This document shows positions 8,067 through 16,523 of a stretch of DNA of 62,662 bases, piece after piece. Source of the DNA: JBGZFC01 sp964631255 (GTDB lineage Bacteria > Bacteroidota > Bacteroidia > Bacteroidales > Dysgonomonadaceae). The stretch covers positions 1-62,662 of the forward strand of contig CAZVWS010000006.1 in assembly GCA_964631255.1 (NCBI GenBank), given 5' to 3'. Position numbers and translations under genes: made by a program. The number at the start of each line of letters is the position of its first letter. The first letter of the stretch is position 1. The notes under the pieces are model-generated. The model was not told the DNA's origin. It saw only the letters and a program-made list of their open reading frames with translations, and did no database searches.

Positions 8067-8800
8067 AGAAATTATCCGTCATAACCGTTACATACAACGC
8101 ACAACAAACGCTGGAACGAACGCTGAAAAGTGTTCGCGAACAGACTTATCCACATATAGAACACGTGATTGTGGACGGAAAATCGAAAGACGAAACCGTG
8201 CATTTGATTCGCCAATTCGATAACGAAAAAATGACGTGGATAAGCGAGCCGGACAAAGGGCTGTACGATGCCATGAACAAAGCCGCAACAATGGCTTCGG
8301 GCAATTATTTGTGTTTCTTGAATGCAGGCGACGAGTTTTTTGCAGAGGATACAGTTGGAAAAATGTTTGCATCTGTGCCTGAATCGGAACAGCCCGATAT
8401 TTTGTATGGCGAAACAGCCATAGTGGACGACAACGGAAATTTCCTGCAGATGCGTCGTTTGCGTGCACCTGAATCGCTATCGTGGAAGAGTTTTAAACAG
8501 GGAATGTTGGTTTGCCACCAGGCATTTATCGTGAAACGCTCTCTTTTTGAACCGTACGATTTGCAATACCGCTTTTCATCCGATTTCGATTGGGCAATCC
8601 GGATGATGAAAAAATCAAAATCGATTCACAACACGCATCTCACGCTCATCAATTATCTGAACGAAGGTATGACAACTGCTAACCGAAAAGCATCGCTAAA
8701 AGAGCGTTACCGGATAATGGCAAAATATTACGGGCAGGGTTCCACTTTTTTACACCATATTTGGTTCGCAGTGCGGGCTGTGATAAAACCGGAAAAATAA
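8063..8800 (+). CDS. Glycosyltransferase family 2
   Basis: This 245-residue GT-A glycosyltransferase begins with the family-2 strand KLSVITVTYNAQQTLERTLKS, has VIVDGKSKDET for nucleotide binding, the SEPDKGLYDAMNKA block, and an acidic NAGDEF in place of the DxD site. This arrangement is typical of WcaE/colanic-acid type transferases. It overlaps the methyltransferase gene by ATGA and is the last glycan gene of the operon. The following RNA methyltransferase begins only nine bases downstream. No membrane span. Confidence 0.88.
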   Translation: MKKLSVITVTYNAQQTLERTLKSVREQTYPHIEHVIVDGKSKDETVHLIRQFDNEKMTWISEPDKGLYDAMNKAATMASGNYLCFLNAGDEFFAEDTVGKMFASVPESEQPDILYGETAIVDDNGNFLQMRRLRAPESLSWKSFKQGMLVCHQAFIVKRSLFEPYDLQYRFSSDFDWAIRMMKKSKSIHNTHLTLINYLNEGMTTANRKASLKERYRIMAKYYGQGSTFLHHIWFAVRAVIKPEK

Positions 8801-8809
8801 AAAACAACA

Positions 8810-9346
8810 ATGACAAACAGAAGAAAACTTCACGTTGAAGAACTCAACCGCATCAGCATAGAAGAATTTCAGTCGGCAGAAAAAATTCCGTTGGTAGTTA
8901 TTTTAGACAATGTGCGCAGCCAAAACAATATCGGTTCGGTTTTTCGCACCGGCGATGCCTTTCGTATGCAAGAAATTATTTTGTGCGGAATTACTGCCAC
9001 ACCGCCCAATGCCGAAATCCACAAAACCGCTTTGGGTGCGGAAGATTCGGTAAAATGGCGATATTTTGAAGATACGCTTTCTGCCCTTCACGAACTGAAA
9101 GCCGAAGGCTACATCGTTTTCTCTATCGAACAAGCCGAGAACAGTATTTCGTTAGAAACAATGCAACTCGATAAGAACCAAAAATATGCAATCGTTTTAG
9201 GACACGAAGTGCACGGCGTGCAACAAACGGTAATTGACGAATCGCACGACTGCATCGAAATTCCGCAATATGGCACCAAACACTCGCTCAACGTATCGGT
9301 TACGGCAGGAATTGTGATTTGGGATTTTTTTAAACAATTGCAGTGA
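8810..9346 (+). CDS. SpoU/TrmH-family RNA 2'-O-methyltransferase
   Basis: This 178-residue protein belongs to the SPOUT superfamily, which methylates the 2'-hydroxyl of tRNA or rRNA using SAM through a trefoil knot. Motif 1 is LDNVRSQNNIGSVFRTGDAF (the N-x-G-S-x-x-R core), motif 2 is IVLGHEVHGV and motif 3 is QYGTKHSLNVSVTAGI. The length equals short TrmH-like proteins that lack the extra N-terminal RNA-binding domain. It lies nine bases after a glycosyltransferase gene, so it may simply ride in that operon. The RNA target cannot be read from the sequence. Confidence 0.88.
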   Translation: MTNRRKLHVEELNRISIEEFQSAEKIPLVVILDNVRSQNNIGSVFRTGDAFRMQEIILCGITATPPNAEIHKTALGAEDSVKWRYFEDTLSALHELKAEGYIVFSIEQAENSISLETMQLDKNQKYAIVLGHEVHGVQQTVIDESHDCIEIPQYGTKHSLNVSVTAGIVIWDFFKQLQ

Positions 9347-9526
9347 GCCAAATCCATCGAAATAAAAAAGGAATTTGCCAAATGGTACATAATATCCACA
9401 ACTTTCGGCTTAATTGCAGAAAAATGAAAATCTTATCTGTAGATTAACGGAATTCTCAACTTTTTTTTGTTAATTTGCATATAATTCAACTATTAGCTCA
9501 ATCCACTTAAAACTCTATAAATTATT

Positions 9527-10426
9527 ATGATTTCCAAACTATCTGAACTTACAGAAAAAGCAAAAAACAAATCAAGAAGAAAAATTGCTGTTGCCGCAGC
9601 AGAGGACGAACCGGTTTTATTGGCTCTGAAATCGGCTGTAGAACAAGGAATTGTAACTCCAATTCTGGTTGGTAATAAATCTGAAATAGAACGAATAGCA
9701 AAATCTATCGATTTCGATTTGACCGGTATAGAAATTATCCACAACGAAAAAAGCCCGGCTGTTTCTGCACAATTGGCAGTAGCAGAGGTAAAAAAAGGGA
9801 ATGCCAATGCCTTGATGAAAGGCTTTGTAAGCACCGGCACCTTGCTCAAGGCTGTACTCGACAAAGAAAACGGTTTGCGCAAAGGCAACGTGTTGAGCCA
9901 CGTGGCATTTTTCGAATCGCCTTACTACCACAAATTGCTTTGTGTAACAGATGTTGCCATGAACATCGCTCCCGATTTTGATACCAAAGTTGCCATATTG
10001 AACAACGCCGTAGAGGCTTGCCATAAAATTGGAATCGAAACGCCCAAAGTAGCAGTAATCACCGCCGTAGAAACCGTGAACCCGAAAATGGAAGCAACCA
10101 TACACGCTGCCATGCTCAAAACCATGAGCGACCGCAAACAAATTACCGGTTGCATCATAGACGGACCGCTGGCTATTGACAACGCTGTAGATAAACACGC
10201 TGCAGAGCACAAGGGCATTGTGAGTGAAGTTGCCGGCGATTGCGACGTAATTCTCGTGCCGGATATCGAAGCCGGAAACATGTTTTATAAAGCACTCAAC
10301 TTTTTGGGCGGAGCAACTGCTGCTGCAGTCATTATGGGCGCAGCTGTACCCATTGTACTCACTTCTCGGTCCGATACAGAAAAGAGCAAAATGCTTTCCG
10401 TTGCCTTAGCTGCTGCAATGGACTAA
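9527..10426 (+). CDS. ptb: Phosphate butyryltransferase (Ptb-like)
   Basis: This 299-residue PTA/PTB-family enzyme exchanges CoA for phosphate on short acyl-CoAs, giving acyl-phosphate. Visible family features are the N-terminal VAAAEDEPVLLALKSAVEQG, the ALMKGFVSTGTLLKAVL block, ITAVETVNPKMEAT, and the C-terminal ILVPDIEAGNMFYKALNFLGGA motif. The single-domain length separates it from larger phosphotransacetylases. It is followed after 49 bases by butyrate kinase, the classic ptb-buk pair that ends butyrate or branched-chain fatty acid formation with ATP. The substrate could be butyryl-, isobutyryl- or isovaleryl-CoA. Confidence 0.92.
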   Translation: MISKLSELTEKAKNKSRRKIAVAAAEDEPVLLALKSAVEQGIVTPILVGNKSEIERIAKSIDFDLTGIEIIHNEKSPAVSAQLAVAEVKKGNANALMKGFVSTGTLLKAVLDKENGLRKGNVLSHVAFFESPYYHKLLCVTDVAMNIAPDFDTKVAILNNAVEACHKIGIETPKVAVITAVETVNPKMEATIHAAMLKTMSDRKQITGCIIDGPLAIDNAVDKHAAEHKGIVSEVAGDCDVILVPDIEAGNMFYKALNFLGGATAAAVIMGAAVPIVLTSRSDTEKSKMLSVALAAAMD

Positions 10427-10475
10427 AAAAACAGAACCAAATTAATAAACATAATTTAGAATAAAAAAGAATATA

Positions 10476-11555
10476 ATGGATACACAAATAAGAATATTGG
10501 CCATTAATCCGGGGTCAACATCCACAAAAATAGCCGTTTATCAGAACGGGAACATCGTTTTTCTGAAAACTATTCGCCACTCGGTAGAAGAGTTGAAACA
10601 GTTTGAAAAAATAACCGATCAGTACGAATATCGTAAAAATATTATCTATAAAGAGCTAAAAAATGCCGAGATAAAAATTGATATGATTCGCGCGGTAATC
10701 GGTCGCGGTGGTTTGGTAAAACCAATTCCTTCGGGCGTGTACAGAGTAAACGACAAGATGAAAGATGATTTGAGAAACTGCCTGATGGGGGCACATGCCA
10801 GCAACTTGGGCGGACTTATTGCCGATGATATAGCCAAAGCATTGCCCGATGCACAAGCATTTATTGCCGACCCGGTTGTGGTTGATGAACTACAGCCCTT
10901 GGCAAGATACTCGGGACACCCTGCTTTTGAACGAGTTTCTGTTTTTCACGCGCTCAACCAAAAAGCCATTGCCCGCACGCACGCCAAATCTGTGATGAGA
11001 AAATACGAAGATATGAACCTCATCGTGGCACACTTGGGTGGTGGAATCACCGTTGGTGCACACAAGAATGGACGTGTTATCGATGTAAATCAAGGTTTGG
11101 ATGGCGATGGTCCGTTCTCGCCCGAACGTTCGGGAACTTTGCCCGTTGGCGCTCTTGTAGATATGGCATTTAGCGGAAAATACACGCAAGCCGAGATGCG
11201 CTCTATGATTGTAGGAAAAGGCGGAATGAGTGCCTACACCGGTTCTAACGATGCTTATCAAATTGAGCAAAAAGCGTTGGCAGGCGATGCCAAATGTTTG
11301 GAAGTTTTAGAAGCGATGGCTTATCAAGTAGCAAAAGAGATTGGCGCCATGTCCACCGTTTTAAATGGAGAAGTTGATGCCATTTTGATTACCGGCGGAA
11401 TGGCAAATGGAAAATGGTTCTGCAACCTTATCATAGACCGAGTATATAAAATTGCGCCGGTTCATGTGTATCCGGGCGAAGACGAAATGCGTGCTTTAGC
11501 CGAAAACGCGGCTTTGGTATTGAGCGGCGAAATTGAAGCAAAAGAATACGAGTAA
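10476..11555 (+). CDS. buk: Butyrate kinase
   Basis: This 359-residue acetokinase-family enzyme uses acyl-phosphate to make ATP and free acid. The N-terminal phosphate loop ILAINPGSTSTKIAVY, the AHLGGGITVGAHKNGRVIDVNQ nucleotide-binding block and the C-terminal ILITGGMANGKWF are all present and mark it as butyrate rather than acetate kinase. The length matches the family (about 355-360). It follows ptb, with which it is likely co-transcribed. With the 2-oxoacid:ferredoxin oxidoreductase at 26.5-29.4 kb it could complete fermentation of 2-oxoacids to short or branched acids. Confidence 0.93.
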   Translation: MDTQIRILAINPGSTSTKIAVYQNGNIVFLKTIRHSVEELKQFEKITDQYEYRKNIIYKELKNAEIKIDMIRAVIGRGGLVKPIPSGVYRVNDKMKDDLRNCLMGAHASNLGGLIADDIAKALPDAQAFIADPVVVDELQPLARYSGHPAFERVSVFHALNQKAIARTHAKSVMRKYEDMNLIVAHLGGGITVGAHKNGRVIDVNQGLDGDGPFSPERSGTLPVGALVDMAFSGKYTQAEMRSMIVGKGGMSAYTGSNDAYQIEQKALAGDAKCLEVLEAMAYQVAKEIGAMSTVLNGEVDAILITGGMANGKWFCNLIIDRVYKIAPVHVYPGEDEMRALAENAALVLSGEIEAKEYE

Positions 11556-11612
11556 GTTACTGACGGTTAGCGGTTAGCTTTTAACCATTGACGGTTGGCT
11601 GATTCCGTCTTG

Positions 11613-11671
11613 TCATTCTGAACGTAGTGAAGAATCTATTTATCAAGAAAGAATAGAAGTTTCACTACGTT
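11613..11671. repeat. REP-like inverted repeat between convergent genes
   Basis: AACGTAGTGAA (11621-11631) and TTCACTACGTT (11661-11671) are exact complements separated by 29 bases. The left half lies in CATTCTGAACGTAGTGAAGAATCT-like sequence (from about 11614), a form I know as a dispersed palindromic repeat in many bacterial genomes. It sits between buk and the convergent LpxH-like gene and may end transcription from both sides. A nearby TGACGGTT is repeated at 11563 and 11589. Confidence 0.55.
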
Positions 11672-11673
11672 TT

Positions 11674-12423
11674 TCATTTGCATTCAAACTGCTCCAATCG
11701 CATCTCTTTGCCATCCCACACGGCATAAGAAAAATAGTTGATCCAATCGCCCAAAATCAGAAGTCGCGATTGTTTATTAAGTGCAAAATCCAGTAAAATA
11801 TGCCGATGTCCGAAAACAAAAAAATCTATATCGGGCGTTTTCGTCAATTGTTGTTTAGCAAAGCGGATGAGGTATTCATTTTCTTCTCCTAAAAAATCTT
11901 GCATACCACCCGTTTCTCGGCTTTTGTTGGACCATTTGTGGGCAAGACTGATTGTCCAACGGGGATGAATGGCGGCAAAGCAAAAACGCAGAAATTTGCT
12001 GTGGAAAACCCGGCGAAGAAAACGAAACGAAGCCGATTCGTCGCCCAACCCGTCGCCGTGTGCGATGAAAAACTTTTTGCCATAACAATCGGAAACAAGC
12101 GGACGGCGATGAACGGTTAATCCGCACTCGTTTTGCAGATAGTCGGTGAGCCAAATATCGTGATTGCCGATAAAAAAATGAACCCGAATGCCCGAATCGG
12201 TTATCTCGGACAATTTGCCCAACAACCGGGTAAATCCTCTGGGCACAACGGTTTTGTACTCGAACCAATAATCAAATATATCACCCAATAAATAAATCTC
12301 TTCCGCATCGTTTTTGGCAAAATCGAGCCAACGACACAATTTTCGTTCCGTCTCTTTGGAGTCGCCATGCGTTCGCGAACCCAAGTGCACATCAGAAAGG
12401 AAGTATATTTTTTTATTCACCAT
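11674..12423 (-). CDS. UDP-2,3-diacylglucosamine hydrolase-like phosphoesterase (LpxH type)
   Basis: This 249-residue calcineurin-like metallophosphoesterase has all motifs of the LpxH group: FLSDVHLG, LLGDIFDYWF, FIGNHDIW, IAHGDG and VFGHRHI. LpxH cleaves the pyrophosphate of UDP-diacylglucosamine in lipid A synthesis at the inner face of the membrane. I chose the ATG complementary to 12421-12423 because it begins just before FLSDVHLG and shares one base with the stop of the upstream DUF59 gene (TAATG). It is the last gene of the radC-DUF59-LpxH run on this strand. Confidence 0.85.
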   Translation of the reverse strand: MVNKKIYFLSDVHLGSRTHGDSKETERKLCRWLDFAKNDAEEIYLLGDIFDYWFEYKTVVPRGFTRLLGKLSEITDSGIRVHFFIGNHDIWLTDYLQNECGLTVHRRPLVSDCYGKKFFIAHGDGLGDESASFRFLRRVFHSKFLRFCFAAIHPRWTISLAHKWSNKSRETGGMQDFLGEENEYLIRFAKQQLTKTPDIDFFVFGHRHILLDFALNKQSRLLILGDWINYFSYAVWDGKEMRLEQFECK

Positions 12424-12740
12424 TACAACATTCCCAATTCGAGCAACGCCTCTTCGCTCATCATCGATCTGTCCCACGGTGGGTCGAACGTGAGGTTTAT
12501 CTCCATACTTTTCACCTCTTTTATCGATTCTACTTTCATCTGCACATCCATCAAAATGAAGTCGGCAGCCGGACAACTGGGCGATGTGAGCGTCATTTCT
12601 ACCGTAACGTTATACTCCTCGTCAATGTCCACGTCGTATATCAGACCCAAATCGTATATATTTACCGGAATTTCGGGGTCATACACCGTGCGGAGCATCA
12701 CCACTATTTGGTCTTGCAATTTTTGCAGTTCTTCGTTCAT
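12423..12740 (-). CDS. DUF59/MIP18-family Fe-S assembly protein
   Basis: This 105-residue protein consists of a single DUF59 domain with the family signature DPEIPVNIYDLGLIYDV and the conserved cysteine in TSPSCPAAD. Relatives (SufT, PaaD, MIP18) help load iron-sulfur clusters into target enzymes. The first 15 residues form a short helix. It lies 17 bases after radC and touches the LpxH-like gene, so all three are probably one transcript. No sufBCD genes are in view, so a Suf-specific name is not assigned. Confidence 0.88.
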   Translation of the reverse strand: MNEELQKLQDQIVVMLRTVYDPEIPVNIYDLGLIYDVDIDEEYNVTVEMTLTSPSCPAADFILMDVQMKVESIKEVKSMEINLTFDPPWDRSMMSEEALLELGML

Positions 12741-12757
12741 ATTTTTTTTGTTTTTAT

Positions 12758-13456
12758 TTAAATTACTCCATTATCGGCAAAACTGTAGTAAGTTTCGCCA
12801 CAAACGATGATATGGTCGAGCAAAGCGATGTCCATCCACGCTGCCGCCTCTTTCAGCTTTTTGGTGAGCGCGGTGTCTTGCGGACTGGGTTTGCAATTGC
12901 CCGACGGGTGGTTGTGTCCCAGCATGATGCTGCTGGCATAGTGCCCTATCGCTTCGCGAAGAATGAGCCGTATATCTACCACCGTGCCCGAGATGCCTCC
13001 GCGACTAACCTGTATGGTGGCAACAACTTTATTGGAACGATCCAGCAATAGTGCCCAGGTTTCTTCGTGATTCAAATCCGTGAGGATAGGATAAAACAGG
13101 GCGTAAGCATCTTTTGATGAGCCAATTTTCTTTCTGTCGGGCATCTCTTCTACTTTTCGTCGTCTGCCCAATTCGAGCGCGGCTATCAACGTTATTGCTT
13201 TGGCAGGACCAATGCCTCTAAAATTTCCCACCAAATCGTTAACACCAAAACGGCTCAATTTGTTGAGATTGTTGTCGGCTTTTTGCAATATCCGCTTGCA
13301 CAACTCCACTGCGCTCTCTTCGTCGTTGCCCGAACCTATTAATATGGCAAGCAACTCCGAGTCAGAAAGCGAGGAAACGCCTTTCAATATCAATTTTTCG
13401 CGCGGACGGTCTTCTTCTGCCCAATGTTTTATACTTATTTTTTTAATCTTGCCCAT
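12758..13456 (-). CDS. radC: DNA repair protein RadC (JAMM domain)
   Basis: This 232-residue protein has an N-terminal UPF0758 region with a helix-hairpin-helix-like segment (about residues 30-90: SDSELLAILIGSG, FRGIGPAKAITLIAALELG) and a C-terminal JAMM/MPN+ metalloprotease-like domain with GHNHPSGNCKPSPQD, carrying the HxHPSG...D metal site. Despite the historical name, its role in repair is unsettled. The start ATG (13454-13456) and the -7 promoter box TATCTTTG (complement of 13481-13488) lie inside a 49-bp sequence that is repeated exactly at 17130-17178. Confidence 0.92.
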   Translation of the reverse strand: MGKIKKISIKHWAEEDRPREKLILKGVSSLSDSELLAILIGSGNDEESAVELCKRILQKADNNLNKLSRFGVNDLVGNFRGIGPAKAITLIAALELGRRRKVEEMPDRKKIGSSKDAYALFYPILTDLNHEETWALLLDRSNKVVATIQVSRGGISGTVVDIRLILREAIGHYASSIMLGHNHPSGNCKPSPQDTALTKKLKEAAAWMDIALLDHIIVCGETYYSFADNGVI

Positions 13457-13496
13457 AATGGATAATATATCAATTCATTGCAAAGATAATAAAAAG
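13448..13496. repeat. Left copy of a 49-bp perfect direct repeat
   Basis: This segment is identical to 17130-17178. It covers the first three codons of radC, its 5' leader and its -7 box. The two copies bracket the AT-rich peptide-maturation island. This left copy is the functional radC promoter. Confidence 0.97.
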
Positions 13497-13894
13497 ATAT
13501 TCACTATTTATTCTTTGATTGAATATCGGCAATATTTTTTATTTCAATATTATTGTTCAATTTTTGATTACTTTTTTACTGATAGATAGTCAAAATAATA
13601 TCGAATGACATTTTTACAAACAAAACAATTATCACAATCTTTTTGTCTATACTTTGTAACATACAGCACTAATTTACAAAGAAATAAAACCAACACCATT
13701 GTTAGTTATGACACAATAAATCAATAAATTATTATTTTTAAATTCAACAAATTGGTATTAAGTGTGATTTTTTAGCCATTTTTGTAATTAATACTTATAG
13801 AGAAGTACTTAAAACTAAAACCCTATTGGTGTTATCTTCTCCGCACTGATAGGCAATCAGAAATAAAGGCGAGAGGAAATAAAAATCAACTATT
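13497..13894 (+). other. 398-bp AT-rich upstream region of the island operon
   Basis: No gene is convincing here; a 40-codon frame at 13605-13727 has no supporting feature. A promoter-like TATACTTTG lies near 13650. Closer to the precursor gene, 13822-13861 holds a less AT-rich stretch ending in an inverted repeat (CTGAT-N5-ATCAG, 13847-13861). This could be the site recognised by the island's own sigma factor, but no match to a known consensus can be claimed. Confidence 0.4.
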
Positions 13895-14254
13895 ATGGAT
13901 AATAAAAAAGTAAACTTTCTTGAAAAAGAGGAATTTAATGAATTTTACCGTAAGATGGTGGAAGTTGTTTTGGATGCCAGTGCGAATCCGAACAAGGACA
14001 ATGTTACAATTGATAAACTGATGAAAGAAGCTAATTTGGCATTTGACGTTGAACCACTAGTCCTAAATGCTGTCAAACCAGCTTTGTATGAGAACTTGTA
14101 TGCACCTTCGAAGTCGGCTGCCAATGGATGTGCAGCTTGTAGCATTTGTGCGATTTGTGCGATTTGTGGAACTATTAATGGGGCAGCTGGTGTTATTGGT
14201 CTTGCAGGTATAATTGGTTTTGCATCAACTCAAATTCTAATGTCAGAACGATGA
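13895..14254 (+). CDS. Putative RiPP precursor with five CxxC-spaced cysteines
   Basis: This 119-residue protein has an acidic, helical leader-like region (residues 1-70) and then the core-like segment NGCAACSICAICAICG, in which Cys 79, 82, 85, 88 and 91 occur at every third residue. A glycine-rich hydrophobic stretch follows (about 92-110), able to span or insert in a membrane, and then the tail STQILMSER. The codons of the core include a 9-bp repeat. A radical SAM/SPASM maturase lies two genes downstream, so thioether crosslinking of the cysteines (sactipeptide or ranthipeptide-like) is a reasonable inference. Alternatively the cysteines bind metal. The stop overlaps the next gene by ATGA. 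I recognise no named family. Confidence 0.6.
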   Translation: MDNKKVNFLEKEEFNEFYRKMVEVVLDASANPNKDNVTIDKLMKEANLAFDVEPLVLNAVKPALYENLYAPSKSAANGCAACSICAICAICGTINGAAGVIGLAGIIGFASTQILMSER

Positions 14255-14607
14255 AAAAACAAGGCTCTGTTGAATTGATAATAGCTATTGCCGGCATAAT
14301 TACTCTTCTCGTTTTCCAAAACGAATGGAGTTATGTTTCACTTATCTTATACGGATTTGTGTCTGTTTCAATGATTAGAAAGGAAGTCTTGGTTTTCTCA
14401 GATGATGAAAAGAAATGCATAAAAAAACGCAATATCTTATCCATAATTACTCTACCAATCTTCGTCCTCATTTGCTACTTCTCTGCAAGCGATATAATTA
14501 GGGATAATCAACTGTGGATATTGTTATCTTTCTATTTTTTCTTAGCTTCACATGGTATTATGTTTGTGACTCCAATCAATGCTTTTAGAAACGAAAAAAA
14601 TAATTAA
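14251..14607 (+). CDS. Small four-helix membrane protein (possible immunity protein)
   Basis: This 118-residue protein has about four hydrophobic segments (about residues 8-23, 27-43, 62-80 and 87-104) with short polar loops, and a charged middle loop DDEKKCIKKRN. It is coupled to the precursor gene by an ATGA overlap, which suggests production in fixed ratio. Small multi-spanning proteins placed directly after bacteriocin or RiPP precursors often give self-immunity; this function is inferred only from position and topology. It could also be an export partner. No family is recognised. Confidence 0.6.
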   Translation: MKKQGSVELIIAIAGIITLLVFQNEWSYVSLILYGFVSVSMIRKEVLVFSDDEKKCIKKRNILSIITLPIFVLICYFSASDIIRDNQLWILLSFYFFLASHGIMFVTPINAFRNEKNN

Positions 14608-14610
14608 TCA

Positions 14611-14655
14611 TATGGGTAAGACTATAATGGTCTTACCCATAGTTTTAACTTTTTG
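14611..14655 (+). terminator. Attenuator-like hairpin between membrane protein and maturase genes
   Basis: TATGGGTAAGAC (14611-14622) pairs perfectly with GTCTTACCCATA (14630-14641) around a seven-base loop, followed by GTTTT and a second T-run at 14651-14654. It lies directly before the radical SAM gene in the same operon. A partial terminator here would keep the precursor transcript abundant and the maturase scarce, as is common in RiPP operons. Confidence 0.75.
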
Positions 14656-14658
14656 CTT

Positions 14659-15996
14659 ATGAATAAAATAGAAAGTATTTATATAAATTTGCCAAATAAT
14701 TCGATATTGAGTTTGTATAAAAGACAAGGTTTATTGACTATCAACAATAAAAAAACCAAAATTCACAAAGATATCGCAAGTGTTATTCAATTATGTGTGG
14801 GTGGAGTTTCATTATACGAGGCAATTCAGCAATATTGCACAGATAATAATAACGGCAGTGAAAATCAAATGGCTAAAAAAATATTATTGGGAATATTGGG
14901 CTTAATAGCAGAAAATAAATTGCAAACAAGTCAAAAAAAAATTAATCCTTTTAGAGTTATAATGGAGAACGAAGAAGATGTCTTTTATCCCCAAAGTATG
15001 CACATTGAACTTACTAAAGCATGTAATTTGAATTGTTATTACTGTTATAAAGACTCTAGTCCTAGTATTAAAGAAGATAAAATACCAGTTGAAACATTGT
15101 TGGGAATTATACAGAAGTTAACCGAAAGAGGGTTAACTGTGGTTGAATTAACAGGAGGAGAACCATTGCTACATCCTAATTTTATAGAAATTCTAAAATT
15201 TTGCTGTAATAATCTATCTCTTGTTTCCATCATAACCAATGGAACTCTGGTAGATGAAAATTTTATTAAAAAAATAAAACCGTTTAAAAATAAAATAATT
15301 TTCTCGATTAGTTTAGATAGTCATATCGAAAGCGAGCATGAGGGAAAAAGTAGAGTTAAGGGATCTTTTAAAAAAGCGGTCAATGCTATACGCCTTATTT
15401 CTAAAGAGAATATGATTGTAAGAGCATCTATGGCTGTTGATTATAAAAATTGGAGTCAAATAGAAGACACTTTGCTTTTTGCAAAATCAATAGGCGCTAC
15501 TAAATTTACCTATTCCCCTATTATTCCAGTTGGTAGAGCCAATAACCAAAATAAAAGATTGTTCAGTTCAAAAATTCCGATTTCTGAAGTTATTGATTAC
15601 GAAAAGCATTTGATGAACTCTTACTCTGATTTTTTACATATAATGGACGACTATTCGATGAAAAATCTAAGTAACTATGGTGGTTGTGGAGTTGGTCATA
15701 GGACTTTTGTAATGAACCCGCAAGGTATTATAAGGTTATGTGCTACTTTTGAAAATGGAATTATTGGAGATGCCTTAAAACAATCAATAAAAGAGATCTT
15801 TAGCAATCCTCTGTGTGCTTTATCGGCTCAAGTTACTCCTCCTACAATAGAAATATGCAAAGGTTGTCAATATTTCTCTTTTTGCATGGGGTGCTCTCTA
15901 AGGGCTATCAAGGGGATAGAAGAAGTAGGAATCGATAATTGCAGTTGGTTAATGAACGACAAGTTAACAAAAGAATGGTTTATGCGTGTAAAATGA
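14659..15996 (+). CDS. Radical SAM/SPASM peptide maturase
   Basis: This 445-residue enzyme has an N-terminal segment of about 90 residues resembling a PqqD-type RiPP recognition element, then a radical SAM core with C122-x3-C126-x2-C129 (KACNLNCYYCYK) binding the SAM-cleaving [4Fe-4S] cluster and a GGEP motif (VELTGGEPLLHP). The C-terminal SPASM domain has seven cysteines at 343, 361, 400, 403, 409, 412 and 428, able to hold auxiliary clusters. Such enzymes crosslink cysteine sulfur to peptide carbons. The precursor at 13895 is the likely substrate. I chose ATG 14659 over an upstream TTG at 14653. It follows the attenuator hairpin and precedes the sigma factor gene. Confidence 0.88.
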   Translation: MNKIESIYINLPNNSILSLYKRQGLLTINNKKTKIHKDIASVIQLCVGGVSLYEAIQQYCTDNNNGSENQMAKKILLGILGLIAENKLQTSQKKINPFRVIMENEEDVFYPQSMHIELTKACNLNCYYCYKDSSPSIKEDKIPVETLLGIIQKLTERGLTVVELTGGEPLLHPNFIEILKFCCNNLSLVSIITNGTLVDENFIKKIKPFKNKIIFSISLDSHIESEHEGKSRVKGSFKKAVNAIRLISKENMIVRASMAVDYKNWSQIEDTLLFAKSIGATKFTYSPIIPVGRANNQNKRLFSSKIPISEVIDYEKHLMNSYSDFLHIMDDYSMKNLSNYGGCGVGHRTFVMNPQGIIRLCATFENGIIGDALKQSIKEIFSNPLCALSAQVTPPTIEICKGCQYFSFCMGCSLRAIKGIEEVGIDNCSWLMNDKLTKEWFMRVK

Positions 15997-16032
15997 TAAT
16001 CTATCAAGTGTTTTTTGTTTAATGTTAAGTCT

Positions 16033-16521
16033 ATGAAAGAGGAATTCGAAAAAATGATTTTTGAAAACAAATTTCTAATTCTGCGGATTTGCCGTTTTTA
16101 TAATGCGTGGTCTGAAAAAGAAGCAATAGAAGATTTGTATCAGGAAATCATACTAAACCTCTGGAAAAGTTATCCTAAATTCATTAGCAATCAACAATGT
16201 AAGCCATCAACTTGGCTATACAGAGTGGCACTCAATACAGCATTATTGCAAAAAAGAAACCAAAACAAAATAACCTATGTTTCTTTAAGTAATGAAACAG
16301 CTAATGAAATATCCGTTAAAAACAATGATATGCAAATCAGTATTTTATACCAACTTGTTGAAAAATTAAGTGAAGAAGATAAAAATATCATTTATCTTTA
16401 TTTAGATGATTTATCGCATAAAGAGATTGCTGAAATTATTGGTATATCGGAAACTAATGTTAGTACAAAAATATACCGCATTAAGGCTAAATTAAAAAAA
16501 ATGAATAAAATGCAAGATTAG
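16033..16521 (+). CDS. ECF-type RNA polymerase sigma factor (island copy)
   Basis: This 162-residue protein has sigma-70 region 2 (AIEDLYQEIILNLWKSYPKF, and WLYRVALNTALLQKR for -10 recognition) and region 4 (LSEEDKNIIYLYLDDLSHKEIAEIIGISETNVSTKIYRIKAKL, a helix-turn-helix for the -35 box). The ATG at 16033 is preferred to the TTG at 16015. It lies 36 bases after the maturase gene and three bases before the putative anti-sigma gene. The same gene pair occurs at 31791-32932. It may direct transcription of the island in response to an envelope signal; its target promoter is unknown. Confidence 0.88.
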   Translation: MKEEFEKMIFENKFLILRICRFYNAWSEKEAIEDLYQEIILNLWKSYPKFISNQQCKPSTWLYRVALNTALLQKRNQNKITYVSLSNETANEISVKNNDMQISILYQLVEKLSEEDKNIIYLYLDDLSHKEIAEIIGISETNVSTKIYRIKAKLKKMNKMQD

Positions 16522-16523
16522 CT

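Noticed and set aside
9617..10210. 197-codon frame antisense to ptb
   Set aside because: Entirely within the well-supported ptb gene; no independent start or promoter.
13605..13727. 40-codon frame in the island's upstream region
   Set aside because: No start signal, no motif and highly AT-rich composition; chance frame.
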